Source: Spirosoma fluviale
GTDB lineage: Bacteria; Bacteroidota; Bacteroidia; Cytophagales; Spirosomataceae
NCBI GenBank assembly: GCA_945901025.1
Contig: CAMDJW010000004.1
Span: 62,001-126,000 of the forward strand
DNA: 64,000 nt
Direction: 5' to 3'
Part shown: piece by piece, positions 8,156 through 18,600 of the stretch
Layout: each line of letters opens with the position of its first letter
How positions within the stretch are numbered: position 1 is the first letter of the stretch
The notes under the pieces: model-generated
Databases searched by the model: none
The model's input: only the letters and a program-made list of their open reading frames with translations
Told to the model about the DNA's origin: nothing
Program-made: the position numbers and the translations under genes

Positions 8156-9415
8156 ATGGCATCAATCACTTCAAAAATCCTTCGTTACTGGAAAATAATA
8201 GGACCAGGTTTAGTCACAGGTGCGAGCGACGATGACCCTTCGGGTATTGCAACTTATTCGCAAGCCGGCGCTGCTTTTGGATTGTCGACACTTTGGACTT
8301 CTATTGTTGCATTTCCATTAATGGCCGCCATTCAAAAAATGTGTGCCAGAATAGGTTTGGTTACGAACCAAGGATTAACAGGCACCCTTAAATCGCATTA
8401 TCCGAGGCCAATTCTGTACATCATGTTAATTTTTAGTTTCCCTGCCATCGTCATGAATATTGGTGCCGATATAGCAGGGATGGGCGCCGTGGGGAACTTA
8501 CTTTTTCCTTCTATTGACGCTATGTTCTTTAGTGTATTTTTCACCATTTTACTTTTGGGACTCATCATTTATTTGCCCTATACCCAAATAGCATCCATTT
8601 TAAAGTACCTCTGCATCGTTATTTTGGTCTACTTTATTGTCCCTTTTTTGTATAAACAAGATCTTGTCGAGATCGTAAAATCGACCTTCATCCCAACCAT
8701 CAAATTGGACAAAGATTTTATTGCCATTATTGTCGGCATATTAGGTACGACCATTTCTCCTTATCTTTTTTTCTGGCAAGCTTCCGTCGAAGTAGAAGAA
8801 ATGAAACACAAAAAGCATCACGTGATTGTCAATAAAAAAATCATTCATGAAATGAATCAGGATGTTGATTTCGGAATGACGGTCTCAGGCTTTGTGATGT
8901 ACTTTATTATTTTAACAACGGGAACGGTTTTGTTTCAAGGCGGCATTCATCAAATAGATACGGTTGAGCAAGCGGCCATTGCCCTAAAGCCATTGGCAGG
9001 AAATTTGGCCTATTTACTTTTTGCCGTCGGGGTTATAGGAACGGGCCTGATTGCCATTCCTCTTTTAAGCGGGTCGCTCTCTTATATATTCACGGAGACA
9101 TTTGGTTGGGAACAAGGGCTGGATAAAAAATTCCATCAGGCAAAAGGCTTTTATACCATTATTGCCATCTCATTGCTTTTGGGTTTATCGCTGAATTATG
9201 TAGGCATTTCGCCGATGAAAGCGTTAATTTACACAGCTATTTTATATGGATTAACCGCGCCCGTATTAATTGCAATTATTCTACACATTTCGAATAACAA
9301 ACAAATTATGGGCGAAAATGTGAATGACTTAAAGGCTAATATTATGGGATTTGCAGCTTTAATCATCATGACATTAGCGGCAGGAACCTTAATTTACATG
9401 CAAATTTTTGATTAG
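8156..9415 (+). CDS. NRAMP-family (SLC11-like) metal transporter, divergent metal site
   Basis: 419 residues and about 11 membrane helices. The TM1 motif, DPGN in classical Mn/Fe NRAMPs, reads DPSG here (ASDDDPSGI, D27-G30), and the TM6 MPH motif reads SPY (TTISPYLFFWQ). The fold is therefore NRAMP, but the Asn and Met that normally coordinate a transition metal are missing; the substrate could be Mg, Mn or another ion. The ATG at 8156 is preferred over an in-frame TTG at 8132 because the first conserved residues follow it closely. An unusual cytosolic loop with KHKKHH lies near residue 220. It stands alone, with a 191-base upstream gap in which I see no recognisable riboswitch. Confidence 0.8.
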   Translation: MASITSKILRYWKIIGPGLVTGASDDDPSGIATYSQAGAAFGLSTLWTSIVAFPLMAAIQKMCARIGLVTNQGLTGTLKSHYPRPILYIMLIFSFPAIVMNIGADIAGMGAVGNLLFPSIDAMFFSVFFTILLLGLIIYLPYTQIASILKYLCIVILVYFIVPFLYKQDLVEIVKSTFIPTIKLDKDFIAIIVGILGTTISPYLFFWQASVEVEEMKHKKHHVIVNKKIIHEMNQDVDFGMTVSGFVMYFIILTTGTVLFQGGIHQIDTVEQAAIALKPLAGNLAYLLFAVGVIGTGLIAIPLLSGSLSYIFTETFGWEQGLDKKFHQAKGFYTIIAISLLLGLSLNYVGISPMKALIYTAILYGLTAPVLIAIILHISNNKQIMGENVNDLKANIMGFAALIIMTLAAGTLIYMQIFD

Positions 9416-9423
9416 GAGAAGGG

Positions 9424-9909
9424 TTATTTTATGACTCTAAAAGTCCAATGCATGTTGAATTCAGCGACCACAATTCCATCCGAATTTTCACCCGTAGAAA
9501 GGCAAGTGATTTTAGTGCTTTCACCCGTTTTGATGGCTTCTTCAACCGCCATTTCGATTTCTTTTCCTTGATCGCAGCTGAATAAAATGACCCCTGTTGC
9601 CTTTTTTAAAAACGTGGCTTCCATGCCTCCTACCAGCATGCTGACCTTGGGGGACCTTTGATATACTTGTGATAAGGCTAGCATCCCGCTGCACATTTCC
9701 GCCGCCATAGCCTCTACAGCAAAGTACATGGACCGAAAGGGATTTTGATTAAACCAAGAAAGTTTAATGCGAACAACGCAAGTCTCCGCGTCAAAGTGTT
9801 GTATGCTCAAACCAGCAAAAAATGCAGAGGAAAGCTTTTGAAATAAAAAAAACTTCAATAGGATGGGTCGAGTAATGATCGACTTGAATTTATTAAATGA
9901 AGGATTCAT
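9424..9909 (-). CDS. DUF4442 hotdog-fold thioesterase-like protein
   Basis: 161 residues. The central helix AVEAMAAEMCSGML followed by beta-strands (SMLVGGMEATFLKKATG, GIVVAEFNMHWTFRV) fits the hotdog fold and specifically DUF4442, which is related to PaaI acyl-CoA thioesterases. A role hydrolysing or binding acyl thioesters is inferred; the substrate is unknown. It converges on the NRAMP gene (stops nine bases apart) and diverges from maeB across a 172-base gap. Confidence 0.7.
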   Translation of the reverse strand: MNPSFNKFKSIITRPILLKFFLFQKLSSAFFAGLSIQHFDAETCVVRIKLSWFNQNPFRSMYFAVEAMAAEMCSGMLALSQVYQRSPKVSMLVGGMEATFLKKATGVILFSCDQGKEIEMAVEEAIKTGESTKITCLSTGENSDGIVVAEFNMHWTFRVIK

Positions 9910-10031
9910 GTGATGAAATAAAAATTATCCTTGAATTAGTACTGCAAATAGCTATGTAAAATAGGTTCTAAAATAGCTTTTAAAATTCAACGAATATAGC
10001 AATTAAATTTTCCTTCCACCTGATAATTTCG

Positions 10032-10039
10032 TAACCTTG
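10032..10039 (+). promoter_or_regulatory. Possible -7 element (TAACCTTG) upstream of maeB
   Basis: TAACCTTG differs from the TAnnTTTG consensus at one position and lies 42 bases before the maeB ATG. Nothing else recognisable was found in the 9910-10081 gap. Confidence 0.3.
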
Positions 10040-10081
10040 CGCTAGATTTATCAAGAATCTGATTATCATCAATAAACGAAT

Positions 10082-12370
10082 ATGGCCGATAAAAACACAT
10101 TAAAAGAAGAAGCCCTTCATTATCACGCAAAAGGTAGACCAGGAAAAATTGAGGTTATTCCATCTAAAGAAACGGCGTCTCAAAAGGATTTGACATTAGC
10201 TTATTCCCCAGGTGTCGCAGATCCTTGTTTGGAAATTGCGGCTAACCCAGAAGATATCTATAAGTACACGGCGAAAGGAAATTTGGTTGCCGTAATTTCT
10301 AATGGAACCGCTGTTTTGGGTCTTGGAGATATCGGCCCCGGAGCTAGTAAACCCGTGATGGAAGGGAAGGGTTTGCTTTTTAAAATCTATGCGGATATCG
10401 ATGTGTTTGACCTTGAGTTGAATACCAAAAATGTCGACGAGTTTGTTCGAACAGTTAAAATTTTAGAGCCTACTTTTGGTGGGATTAATTTAGAGGATAT
10501 TTCGGCACCAGAATGTTTTGAGATTGAAGAGCGATTAAAGGCTGAATTGGATATTCCGGTGATGCATGACGACCAACACGGAACCGCGATTATTAGTGCG
10601 GCGGCATTACTAAATGCATTGGAAATTGTCAAAAAAGATATTTCAAAAGTTAAAATTATCATCAATGGCGCTGGCGCATCGGCTACTTCTTGTACGCGGC
10701 TTTATTGTTCTTTAGGTGCGCAAAAACAAAACATTTTAATGTTTGATTCCAAAGGCCTTATACATCCAAGTAGGACCAATTTAGATGGTCGGAAAGCTGA
10801 ATTTGCCAATGATCATTTTTCACCTGAAACAAGCTTAACAGAGGCTTTAGTTGGCGCAGATGTATTCGTCGGCCTATCTAAAGGAGATATTCTTTCTGGA
10901 GAAATGATTAAGCCAATGGCCCCAGATTGTATTGTTTTTGCGATGGCAAATCCAACTCCTGAGATATCTTATGATAAAGCATTGCATGCGCGCAAGGATA
11001 TTATTTTTGCTACAGGACGGAGCGACTATCCAAACCAAGTGAATAACGTTCTTGGATTTCCCTACATCTTTAGGGGGGCACTCGACGTAAGGTCCAAAGT
11101 GATCAACGAAGAAATGAAATTGGCCGCCGTGTATGCGCTAGCTGATCTGGCTAAAAAGCCGGTTCCTGACATCGTTAATTTGGCCTATGGGCAAGACAAT
11201 ATTGTTTTTGGCCGAGAGTATATAATTCCCAAACCCGTCGACCCCCGACTCTTAATGACCGTTGCGCCAGCGGTGGCATTGGCCGCAATGAAGTCTGGAG
11301 TTGCGAAGCATCCCATTGAAAACTGGGAAGCCTATGAACTACAATTATCTAAGCGGTTAGGACTGGATAATACGTTGATGAAAGTGATTATCAACAAGGC
11401 AAAAACAAAACCTAAGCGAGTGGTCTTAGCTGATGCTGAAAATCTATCGGTTTTAAAAGCAGCCCAAGAAGTGTTACAAGAAGGAATTGCTACGCCCATT
11501 TTATTAGGAAACAAGGAGGTAATTCTGCAAATTTTAAATGAAAACTCAATCAAGCTCCCAGGAGTAGAAATTATAGATCCTTATTTGCCAGTGGCGGATG
11601 AAGATAAAGAACGAGCCAATCGGTATAGCGAGTTATTATTTATACGCCGACAAAGGCAAGGGTTAAACAAAGCGGAGGCCCAAAAAATCATTCGAAGAAG
11701 AAATTATTTTGGAAGTATGATGGTCAGTACGGGAGATGCGGATGCCATGATTGGCGGAATGAGCCGTAATTATCCTGATACCGTTCGTCCAGCTTTGCAG
11801 GCTATTGGAAGAAAAGAGGGGGTTCAAAAAGTGTCAGGAATGTACATTTTAATGAGCCGATTTGGCCCATTATTCCTAGCAGATACTACGGTAAACTTCA
11901 ACCCAAGTGCAGAGGAAATCGTTGAGATCGCGGAGTTGTCGGCCAAGCAGGTCGAAAAGTTTAATATCAAACCACGTATCGCTTTGATCACCTATTCAAA
12001 TTTTGGAAGTGCAGAAGGAGAAGACGCTAAAAAGATGAAAAGCGCGGTCCAAATGTTAAAACAAAGAAATCCCAATATGATTGTAGACGGGGAAATTCAA
12101 GCCCACTTACCCTTCAACATTGAGTTGCTGAAAGAGAATCATCCTTTTAGTGATTTAGCTGAAAAAGGGGCAAATGTCTTAATTTTTCCTAATTTATCTT
12201 CTTCCAATATTGCCTATAATTTGGTCAAAGAAATAGCCGGAATTGAAAAAATTGGGCCGATTTTATTAGGGCTTAAAAAACCAGTACACGTGTTGCAACT
12301 AGGCTCAACGACCAGAGAAATTGTAAATATGATAGCCATTGCAGTCGTGGATGCACAAATGAGTAAATAA
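10082..12370 (+). CDS. maeB: NADP-dependent malic enzyme, MaeB type (malic enzyme + phosphotransacetylase-like domain)
   Basis: 762 residues, the usual length of MaeB. Residues 1 to ~420 are the malic enzyme half: [36 protein letters not shown] and the dinucleotide-binding [10 protein letters not shown]. Residues ~430-762 form a phosphotransacetylase-like regulatory domain ([25 protein letters not shown]). It decarboxylates malate to pyruvate with NADP, supplying NADPH and pyruvate; in studied relatives the PTA domain mediates allosteric control by acetyl-CoA. The next gene starts on the last base of its stop codon, so they are co-transcribed. Confidence 0.95.
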   Translation: MADKNTLKEEALHYHAKGRPGKIEVIPSKETASQKDLTLAYSPGVADPCLEIAANPEDIYKYTAKGNLVAVISNGTAVLGLGDIGPGASKPVMEGKGLLFKIYADIDVFDLELNTKNVDEFVRTVKILEPTFGGINLEDISAPECFEIEERLKAELDIPVMHDDQHGTAIISAAALLNALEIVKKDISKVKIIINGAGASATSCTRLYCSLGAQKQNILMFDSKGLIHPSRTNLDGRKAEFANDHFSPETSLTEALVGADVFVGLSKGDILSGEMIKPMAPDCIVFAMANPTPEISYDKALHARKDIIFATGRSDYPNQVNNVLGFPYIFRGALDVRSKVINEEMKLAAVYALADLAKKPVPDIVNLAYGQDNIVFGREYIIPKPVDPRLLMTVAPAVALAAMKSGVAKHPIENWEAYELQLSKRLGLDNTLMKVIINKAKTKPKRVVLADAENLSVLKAAQEVLQEGIATPILLGNKEVILQILNENSIKLPGVEIIDPYLPVADEDKERANRYSELLFIRRQRQGLNKAEAQKIIRRRNYFGSMMVSTGDADAMIGGMSRNYPDTVRPALQAIGRKEGVQKVSGMYILMSRFGPLFLADTTVNFNPSAEEIVEIAELSAKQVEKFNIKPRIALITYSNFGSAEGEDAKKMKSAVQMLKQRNPNMIVDGEIQAHLPFNIELLKENHPFSDLAEKGANVLIFPNLSSSNIAYNLVKEIAGIEKIGPILLGLKKPVHVLQLGSTTREIVNMIAIAVVDAQMSK

Positions 12371-12774
12371 TGATACAAGTACAAACACAAATTCAGACCT
12401 CATTAGAAACAGTTTGGGATTGTTTTACAAACCCCAAGCATATTGTTCATTGGAATTTCGCCTCTCCCGATTGGCATTGTCCCAAAGCGACCAATGACCT
12501 TATCGAAGGAGGGGAATTTCACTACACCATGGCGGCAAAAGATGCTTCTTTTGAGTTTGATTTTTGGGGAACTTTCACGCAAATAGACCATTTCAAAAAA
12601 TTAGAAATTGTGTTAGGCGATGGCAGAAAGATGTCCGTTATTTTTGAGTCTAAAGGAGGTGAAACAACCCTAACAGAGCTTTTTGAGCCCGAGTCAGAAA
12701 ATTCACATGCGCTACAGAGAGAGGGTTGGCAATCAATATTATCTAGTTTTAAAAACTACGTCCTAGGTTTATGA
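12370..12774 (+). CDS. SRPBCC/AHSA1-like START-fold protein
   Basis: 134 residues. The N-terminus IQVQTQIQTSLETVWDCFTNPKHIVHWNF and the C-terminal helix QREGWQSILSSFKNYV are standard for AHSA1/YndB-type SRPBCC proteins, which form a hydrophobic cavity for small ligands. The ligand is unknown. Its start overlaps the maeB stop by one base, and its stop overlaps the DUF1684 gene start in an ATGA, so translation is likely coupled in a three-gene operon. Confidence 0.75.
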   Translation: MIQVQTQIQTSLETVWDCFTNPKHIVHWNFASPDWHCPKATNDLIEGGEFHYTMAAKDASFEFDFWGTFTQIDHFKKLEIVLGDGRKMSVIFESKGGETTLTELFEPESENSHALQREGWQSILSSFKNYVLGL

Positions 12775-13643
12775 GGCTTTTACCCTATTTTGTTTTTCTT
12801 GTTTCATTTGCTGCATTTTCCCAACAAAATCCCTACGAAAAGGAAATAGCTACCTTTCGTCAAACACGCATTGATAGTTTAAAACATGAAAACGGATACC
12901 TTAATTTATCCGGATTATTTTGGTTAAAAGAAGGTGAAAATACCATAGGCGCCGACCCCCAAAATGATTTTAATTTTCCCGCAGAACATTCAGATTCTTT
13001 TTTAGGTAAAATTGTTTTGAATAATGGAGTGGTAAGGTTTAAATCAAACAAAGAGAACCAGGTGTTTTCATTGGGCCAAGCGGTGACCGATATGATCATT
13101 TTTCAAGATAAAAAAGTTGTTGTTTTGGAACACAAATCGCTTCGTTGGTTTATCATTAAAAGAGGAGATAAATATGCGCTCCGGCTCCGGGATGTAGACG
13201 GAGAATATGTGCGGAACTTTAAGGGCATCACCTATTTTCCTTTGGATCCTTCTTGGCGAGTTATAGCAAAATTTGTACCTACCCAAGGAAAACAATTACG
13301 TATCACAGACATAACTGGGCGTACTTATTTAGAGGATTCTCCGGGGGTATTACATTTTACGAAGGGGGGTAAAAAATTTATATTGGAAGCGGGCGGAACC
13401 ATGGACGAATTTTTTATTGTATTTGGAGATTTAACCAATAAAAAGTCTACTTATGGAGGAGGCAGATTTTTATATGCGAGTGCGCCGGATAAAGATGGAA
13501 ATGTTATTTTAGACTTTAATAAATCCCTTAATCCACCCTGTGAGTTTACGCCCTTTGCGACCTGTCCTTTGCCTACCCAAGAGAATAAAATGAATGTGGA
13601 AGTTGGAGCAGGTGAAAAATCAACAGGATTTTCGAAGCATTAA
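12771..13643 (+). CDS. Exported DUF1684 protein
   Basis: 290 residues with a signal peptide (LLPYFVFLVSFAAFSQ, cleavage near residue 18). The rest matches DUF1684: LNLSGLFWLKEGENTIG at the N-terminus, a middle YFPLDPSWRV segment and the C-terminal signature GGRFLYASAP...DFNKSLNPPCEFTPFATCPLP. The family is secreted or periplasmic and of unknown function, with a beta-rich fold. It is the last gene of the maeB-SRPBCC-DUF1684 unit. Confidence 0.8.
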   Translation: MRLLPYFVFLVSFAAFSQQNPYEKEIATFRQTRIDSLKHENGYLNLSGLFWLKEGENTIGADPQNDFNFPAEHSDSFLGKIVLNNGVVRFKSNKENQVFSLGQAVTDMIIFQDKKVVVLEHKSLRWFIIKRGDKYALRLRDVDGEYVRNFKGITYFPLDPSWRVIAKFVPTQGKQLRITDITGRTYLEDSPGVLHFTKGGKKFILEAGGTMDEFFIVFGDLTNKKSTYGGGRFLYASAPDKDGNVILDFNKSLNPPCEFTPFATCPLPTQENKMNVEVGAGEKSTGFSKH

Positions 13644-13697
13644 AAAAATTCGAATTTCTCATTAGTTTATTTAATTTAGTATTTTAATTTAAAGCGT

Positions 13698-14579
13698 ATT
13701 TCAGCAAAAGTCGATATAGCAATTAATGTATATGGAAAGCCTTTTCAAACGGCTTTAGCTATTCGTTCCCTAATTAAATATTCTGGAGATCATGTGGGTA
13801 GAATTTTCATCAAATTTGAAAAAAAACAACCCTTTGGTTTTGATGAAAATCAATTGAGAGATTTATTGAAAGGTCTGGATGTGGTATACTATAAGCCTTC
13901 GCTTTTTTTAGGGTGGTGGCAAATTCAAAAGAGAAATTGGGTCAATAAATTACTCTTTAAAATTCCACTGTTTCGATTTTCCATTAGGTACCAATATCCT
14001 TGGGAAAAAACGGAAGCCAATTATCTCTTTTTATCTCACAATGACATGGTTTTTCATGGGGATATTTTATCCAACTACTTAAGTAAAATCGAAGATAACA
14101 TAGCCATAGGACATGTAGGGCAATGTTGGAATTGCCCAGCACATAAAATTCATTGTGATGGAGATCGTTATTGGGACTATAGGCCTACCATGGACGAGCT
14201 TTCCAATTTGTATGAAAATTGGCCTGTGAATCGAGCCGTAATCTGGGGACTTATTCAACCGGGAAAAGCGAGTTGGCCTCTACCAGAATGTCGCTTGAAC
14301 GAACATGCCGCCTTAATTAATATGCAAATTGCACGCAAGCTTACGGCCCCGAAGGGCTCATTTTCTCCCATCGGTTTAATGACGATGGACACCGGAATAA
14401 AATGGTTTCAAGATGCTGCAAATGCTGGATACAAAGTCATTCATGACTCCTTTTTCAAGTATGCCAAACACGGGATGTTTAATGAAGCCGGTTCTGGACA
14501 TGGAGCATTATTTGACGAGAACCTTTACAACAAAGAAGAGTCATTAGCCAAAGAAATGCTGGAATCTAAGTCTTTTTAG
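13698..14579 (+). CDS. GT-A-like glycosyltransferase, probable non-ATG start
   Basis: The first canonical in-frame start is a GTG at 13794 (261 residues), but the frame stays open back to a TAG at 13677, and the upstream codons read KVDIAINVYGKPFQTALAI, which looks like the first beta-strand and helix of a GT-A nucleotide-sugar fold. No ATG, GTG or TTG lies in that extension; an ATT at 13698 is the best-placed candidate (293 residues). Further in, LFLSHNDMVFHGD provides an acidic metal-site candidate. It presumably adds a sugar to a surface glycan; donor and acceptor are unknown. It converges with the carbonic anhydrase gene, overlapping four bases. The family call rests on motif look, not alignment. 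Confidence 0.6.
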   Translation: MSAKVDIAINVYGKPFQTALAIRSLIKYSGDHVGRIFIKFEKKQPFGFDENQLRDLLKGLDVVYYKPSLFLGWWQIQKRNWVNKLLFKIPLFRFSIRYQYPWEKTEANYLFLSHNDMVFHGDILSNYLSKIEDNIAIGHVGQCWNCPAHKIHCDGDRYWDYRPTMDELSNLYENWPVNRAVIWGLIQPGKASWPLPECRLNEHAALINMQIARKLTAPKGSFSPIGLMTMDTGIKWFQDAANAGYKVIHDSFFKYAKHGMFNEAGSGHGALFDENLYNKEESLAKEMLESKSF

Positions 14580-15091
14580 TTTTTCTCAAACCATTTGGCA
14601 TAATCGATATAATTCATCGCAGTCCGCATGAATATTTCTGCCGCATCAGGACTTACCTTTTTTAAATATTTCGCAGGATTCCCCGCATAAATACTACCAG
14701 AAGGCACGCGCGTATTTTGAGTGACAACGGCTCCAGCGGCAATGATACTGCCCGTTTCAATATAGGCCCCATCCATGATGATGGCCCCCATTCCTACCAG
14801 AACTGAATCTTCAATCGTGCAACCATGTACAATGGCATTGTGCGCAATAGAAACATAATTGCCAATCGTCGTTTCCGTTTTTTGATAGGTACAATGGATT
14901 ACGGCACCATCTTGAATATTGGAATGATGGCCAATCCTGATTTTATTGACATCCCCTCTGATCACTGCATTAAACCAAATGGTACAAAAATCGCCTATTT
15001 GGACATCACCTACGATCGTGGCGTTAGGCGCTTGCCAACTGTGATTTCCAAATTGCGGGGATACCCCTTTTACCGGTAAGATTAGTGCCAT
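14576..15091 (-). CDS. Gamma-class carbonic anhydrase family protein
   Basis: 171 residues of hexapeptide repeats forming a left-handed beta-helix. The three zinc-binding histidines of gamma-carbonic anhydrases are in place: H66 (AVIHCTY), H84 and H89 (SIAHNAIVHG). The family includes true CO2 hydratases and uncharacterised YrdA/PaaY-like homologues; this compact form without the Cam acidic loop is closer to the latter. It is followed ten bases later by kdsC at its 5' side, so both are probably on one transcript. Confidence 0.8.
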   Translation of the reverse strand: MALILPVKGVSPQFGNHSWQAPNATIVGDVQIGDFCTIWFNAVIRGDVNKIRIGHHSNIQDGAVIHCTYQKTETTIGNYVSIAHNAIVHGCTIEDSVLVGMGAIIMDGAYIETGSIIAAGAVVTQNTRVPSGSIYAGNPAKYLKKVSPDAAEIFMRTAMNYIDYAKWFEKN

Positions 15092-15101
15092 GTGTTGCTA
15101 T

Positions 15102-15614
15102 TTATGCAGGCCATTTGCCTTGTAATTTCATCACTTTTTCGATAACATCTCGAACCGCACCCTGCCCACCCTTGTATGGTGAAACGTATTTAACCGCCGA
15201 TTTAATTTCTGGAATCGCATCTGCCGGGCATGTACTCAGTAATTTGGGCCTCTGTAAAATTTTTAAATCAGGAGTGTCATCGCCCATATATAGAACTTGA
15301 TCCTCCGAAATGCCGATTTTTTCAAGCCAAGATAAGTAGGTGCTCAATTTATCCTGCCCGCCCAAACTCATGTAAATATCTTGAAACTTTAAATTTTCTA
15401 GTCTTTTTTTAACGCCAAGATGTCCGCCGCCAGAAATTACACACAGCGAATATTCCGACTCCCTTGCCTTTTCGATGGCATATCCGTCCCGAATAAAAAA
15501 ACTTCTAAAATGCTCCCCCGTTTCTAACACATGTACTTGCCCATCCGTCATGACCCCATCCACATCAAAAACAAATGCTTTTATACTGGAAAACAATGAT
15601 AGTACGTTATTCAT
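15102..15614 (-). CDS. kdsC: 3-deoxy-D-manno-octulosonate 8-phosphate phosphatase (KdsC)
   Basis: 170 residues, the length of KdsC, which is a HAD phosphatase without a cap domain that acts as a tetramer. The nucleophile loop is FDVDGVMTDG (D17, D19), the second motif is VISGGG, and the metal-binding motif is MGDDTPDL. It dephosphorylates KDO-8-P to KDO for LPS inner core, in the cytoplasm. Lies upstream of and co-directional with the carbonic anhydrase gene. Confidence 0.88.
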   Translation of the reverse strand: MNNVLSLFSSIKAFVFDVDGVMTDGQVHVLETGEHFRSFFIRDGYAIEKARESEYSLCVISGGGHLGVKKRLENLKFQDIYMSLGGQDKLSTYLSWLEKIGISEDQVLYMGDDTPDLKILQRPKLLSTCPADAIPEIKSAVKYVSPYKGGQGAVRDVIEKVMKLQGKWPA

Positions 15615-15679
15615 ATACTTATTATTAGCCCCAAATATCTTAAATTTTTATGTATTTTTACCTTCTTTTGAGTTTGATT

Positions 15680-18600
15680 ATGCCAAAATCGTTGCGCCAT
15701 ATAAAGATTCTGTTTTATTTATTTTTTGCCTTTGTTTATTCGTATAAAGGTCAAGCGCAATCAATTTCAGGAAAACCAGATCGCTTAGCCCAAGAAGTGA
15801 AATCTTGGATTTCAACGAGCAAGTTTAAGGATGCACCTAAAATTGGCGATCAATTTACTAGTTTATGGGGGTCTAAGCTGCTGAGCCAACAACAAACCGC
15901 GGAAATCCAAGAAATAGTCATTCTGATGCCAAAAAATGGCTTTCGAACGCCCAATTTGGCTTATTTCTTTATCAGAAATGTGGTGCAGATTCCCAATGAT
16001 TCCCCGCTATTTTCCGATTTTATCATTGTTTGGAAAAGATTACTAGTTCAAAAAGATGCCAAAACGGCGATGGTTTTAGCGGAGCAATTGGACTCCTGGT
16101 TTTATACCAAACAATTAATTCAAACAGGAAATCTGGCCATAAGCATTCAAGGCAACTTGCGAATTCTGTGGCCCACGATCAAAACAAAATTAGCTGACAC
16201 TTTACAAGTAACGACTCAGAGTGATGGTTGGGATACCGAATCGACGCTATCAGACGCTCCTATGGCCGATTTTTATGATGAGCAAACCTCTTGGTTCTCA
16301 CCTAGTAAAGCTTCGGACGGGCCAAGATTTACGTGGGAAAAACCCGAAGTTCGATTCAAAATAGGTAAGGATAGCCTTCGATTTGAAAGCAAGGAATTTT
16401 CTTGGTTATTAAAGGATAAGTTCGGAATGGGTGCCGATGCGGATTTGGCTGGGAACATTTGGGGAATTCCAAATTCCAAGCTAACATTAAATGAATGGGA
16501 AATATTACCTCGGTCCGCAAGTCTTTTGGGCATCAAATCTTTGATAACGTTGGACGGGAAGGCCAACGAAGGAATGTCCAAAATTTCATTAAAACGAAAA
16601 ACAGGCGCGCCTAATTTTAATTTGGAATTTCGGTCGAATGAAAATATAAAAGAACCTATTGTGGGGGCATTTGGTACAGCGAAAGGCCGACTATGGATCC
16701 AAGGAAATAAATTGGGTCTATTGGCTTCGCGGGAGGCGGCCCAACTAGAAATACTGAAAAACAAAAAGATCATTGCGCGCGTTTTGGCTCCCTCTTTTTG
16801 GATTTCACCTGAGGGATCCATTGATATCCCCAAAGGGTCTTTTGTGACATACATCGGAGTGAAGGACTCTTTGTATCATCCAATCATTCGAGGCAATTGG
16901 TACGCAAAAGATCAAACCTTACACATTAAAAAATTGGAAGGAATCGCTGAAGAAAGACTTTTGTTTGAAGATTCATATCATCAAATTAGAATTTCCGCCG
17001 ACTTGGCTATTTTAAAAAGAAATACAGATAGAATTGATTTTTACCGCATCTCAGGAAAGTCCCAAGTGCCCGCCTGGATAGAATCTTTCGATTATTATAG
17101 TCCCGACCGAATCGAAATGTTGCAAGGTACTTTAACATTCAATCCAATGCGCGTTCTGTATAATTTCCTCATCGAGTCTAAACGCAATTGGGCCTACTTT
17201 GGAGATATTTTAGAGAAAAACAAAAAGGAGTATAAGGCACTGATGCCCGGATTTAATACCTTCATTAAGGCAGGATACATCTATTATGATCCCAAAACGG
17301 ATATTATATCCTTCACTAAAATGGGGAGGCATTATGCCCAAGTGCAATTTGCCAAAAAAGATTTTGACAAATTTTTTGTGGCCTCCAATGCAAATTTAAT
17401 TTCCCGCGATTCCGCTAATATTTCCATTGACATAGCCGCTCAAAAACTTATCGTAAGAGGGGTAAAAGAAGTTACAGTTTCAGATTCTTTGAAAGCAAAT
17501 TTTATTCCTTCAGACGGACAAATCGTCTTTAGCAAAGGGAGGGATTTTGATTTTAAAGGGGAAATTAAAATTGGAAATTATCGGTTTAGAGGCCCTTTGT
17601 TTGATTTTAATTTTTCTAATTTTTCGGTCAATTTTAACAAAATTGATTCCATCACATTTTTGCCAAAATTGAAAGACGGAAGCCTCGGAAATCGAGAATT
17701 GGGAGGCCAATTTAAATATGGGGCTGGAACCATTTTGTTAAGCCCTCCAAATAATAAATCAGGCCGATTAGGCGTAGCCGAATATCCTAAACTGATTATT
17801 CCTACCGGGGTAATCTCTTATTTTAATGAGCTTTGGCGGGCAAAAGGCGTATATGGCAAAGAGTTTTATTTTAAAGTTCCACGCATTGAATTAGATAGCC
17901 TTACCCAAAAAGAAATTACGTTTGAAGGAAGTTTTTATACCGACGGCCTTATTCCTACGTTAAGGGTTTCTTTAGTATTAATGCCTGACCAGTCTTTTGG
18001 GTTTAAGTATACTAGTAAGCTACCCTTGGATGTGTATAAAAAACAAGCCAAATACGTCATGTCAGGGCCATTGCTGATGGATAAATTAGGCTTACATGCT
18101 TCCGGAAGTTTGCAGGTATTAAGCCTAAGTTCTAATCAAAAGTCGACCTACTTTTACCCCGATTCTTTAATATCTTCTGGGATAGAGGGGAAAATTGCAT
18201 CAAATTATCAAGGGAAAAATATATTTCCAGAGACCAAATGGGCCGCCCATATTTTAAGTTGGCGCCCGAGTCAAGACAGCCTTTGGGTGAAACCCATAAA
18301 TAACCAGATTGTATTTTATCAAAACCAAGTTCGTTTAGACGGGCAAATGGGCGTGCATAATAAAAAGGTTTTTGCCCGTGGAAAACTTGTTTTTGGGGAT
18401 GGCGTTTTTGTATCCAATCATTTTAATTTAGCCTTTTCTCTATGGCAAACGAATCAAAGTGAAATGCGCATAGGAAGACAGATGTCGTCATTTAAACCAG
18501 CCATTTTCACCAAAGCGATTACAGCGGAGGCTAATTTATTGACCCAAAAAGTTTCGATCAAGCCTAGTGTAGAAACGCTTTCGAGCCGAGAAGAAAGCCC

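Noticed and set aside
16273-16854. Antisense open frame within the giant exported protein gene
   Set aside because: It lies entirely opposite a long frame with a good signal peptide and has no independent support; it is a shadow.
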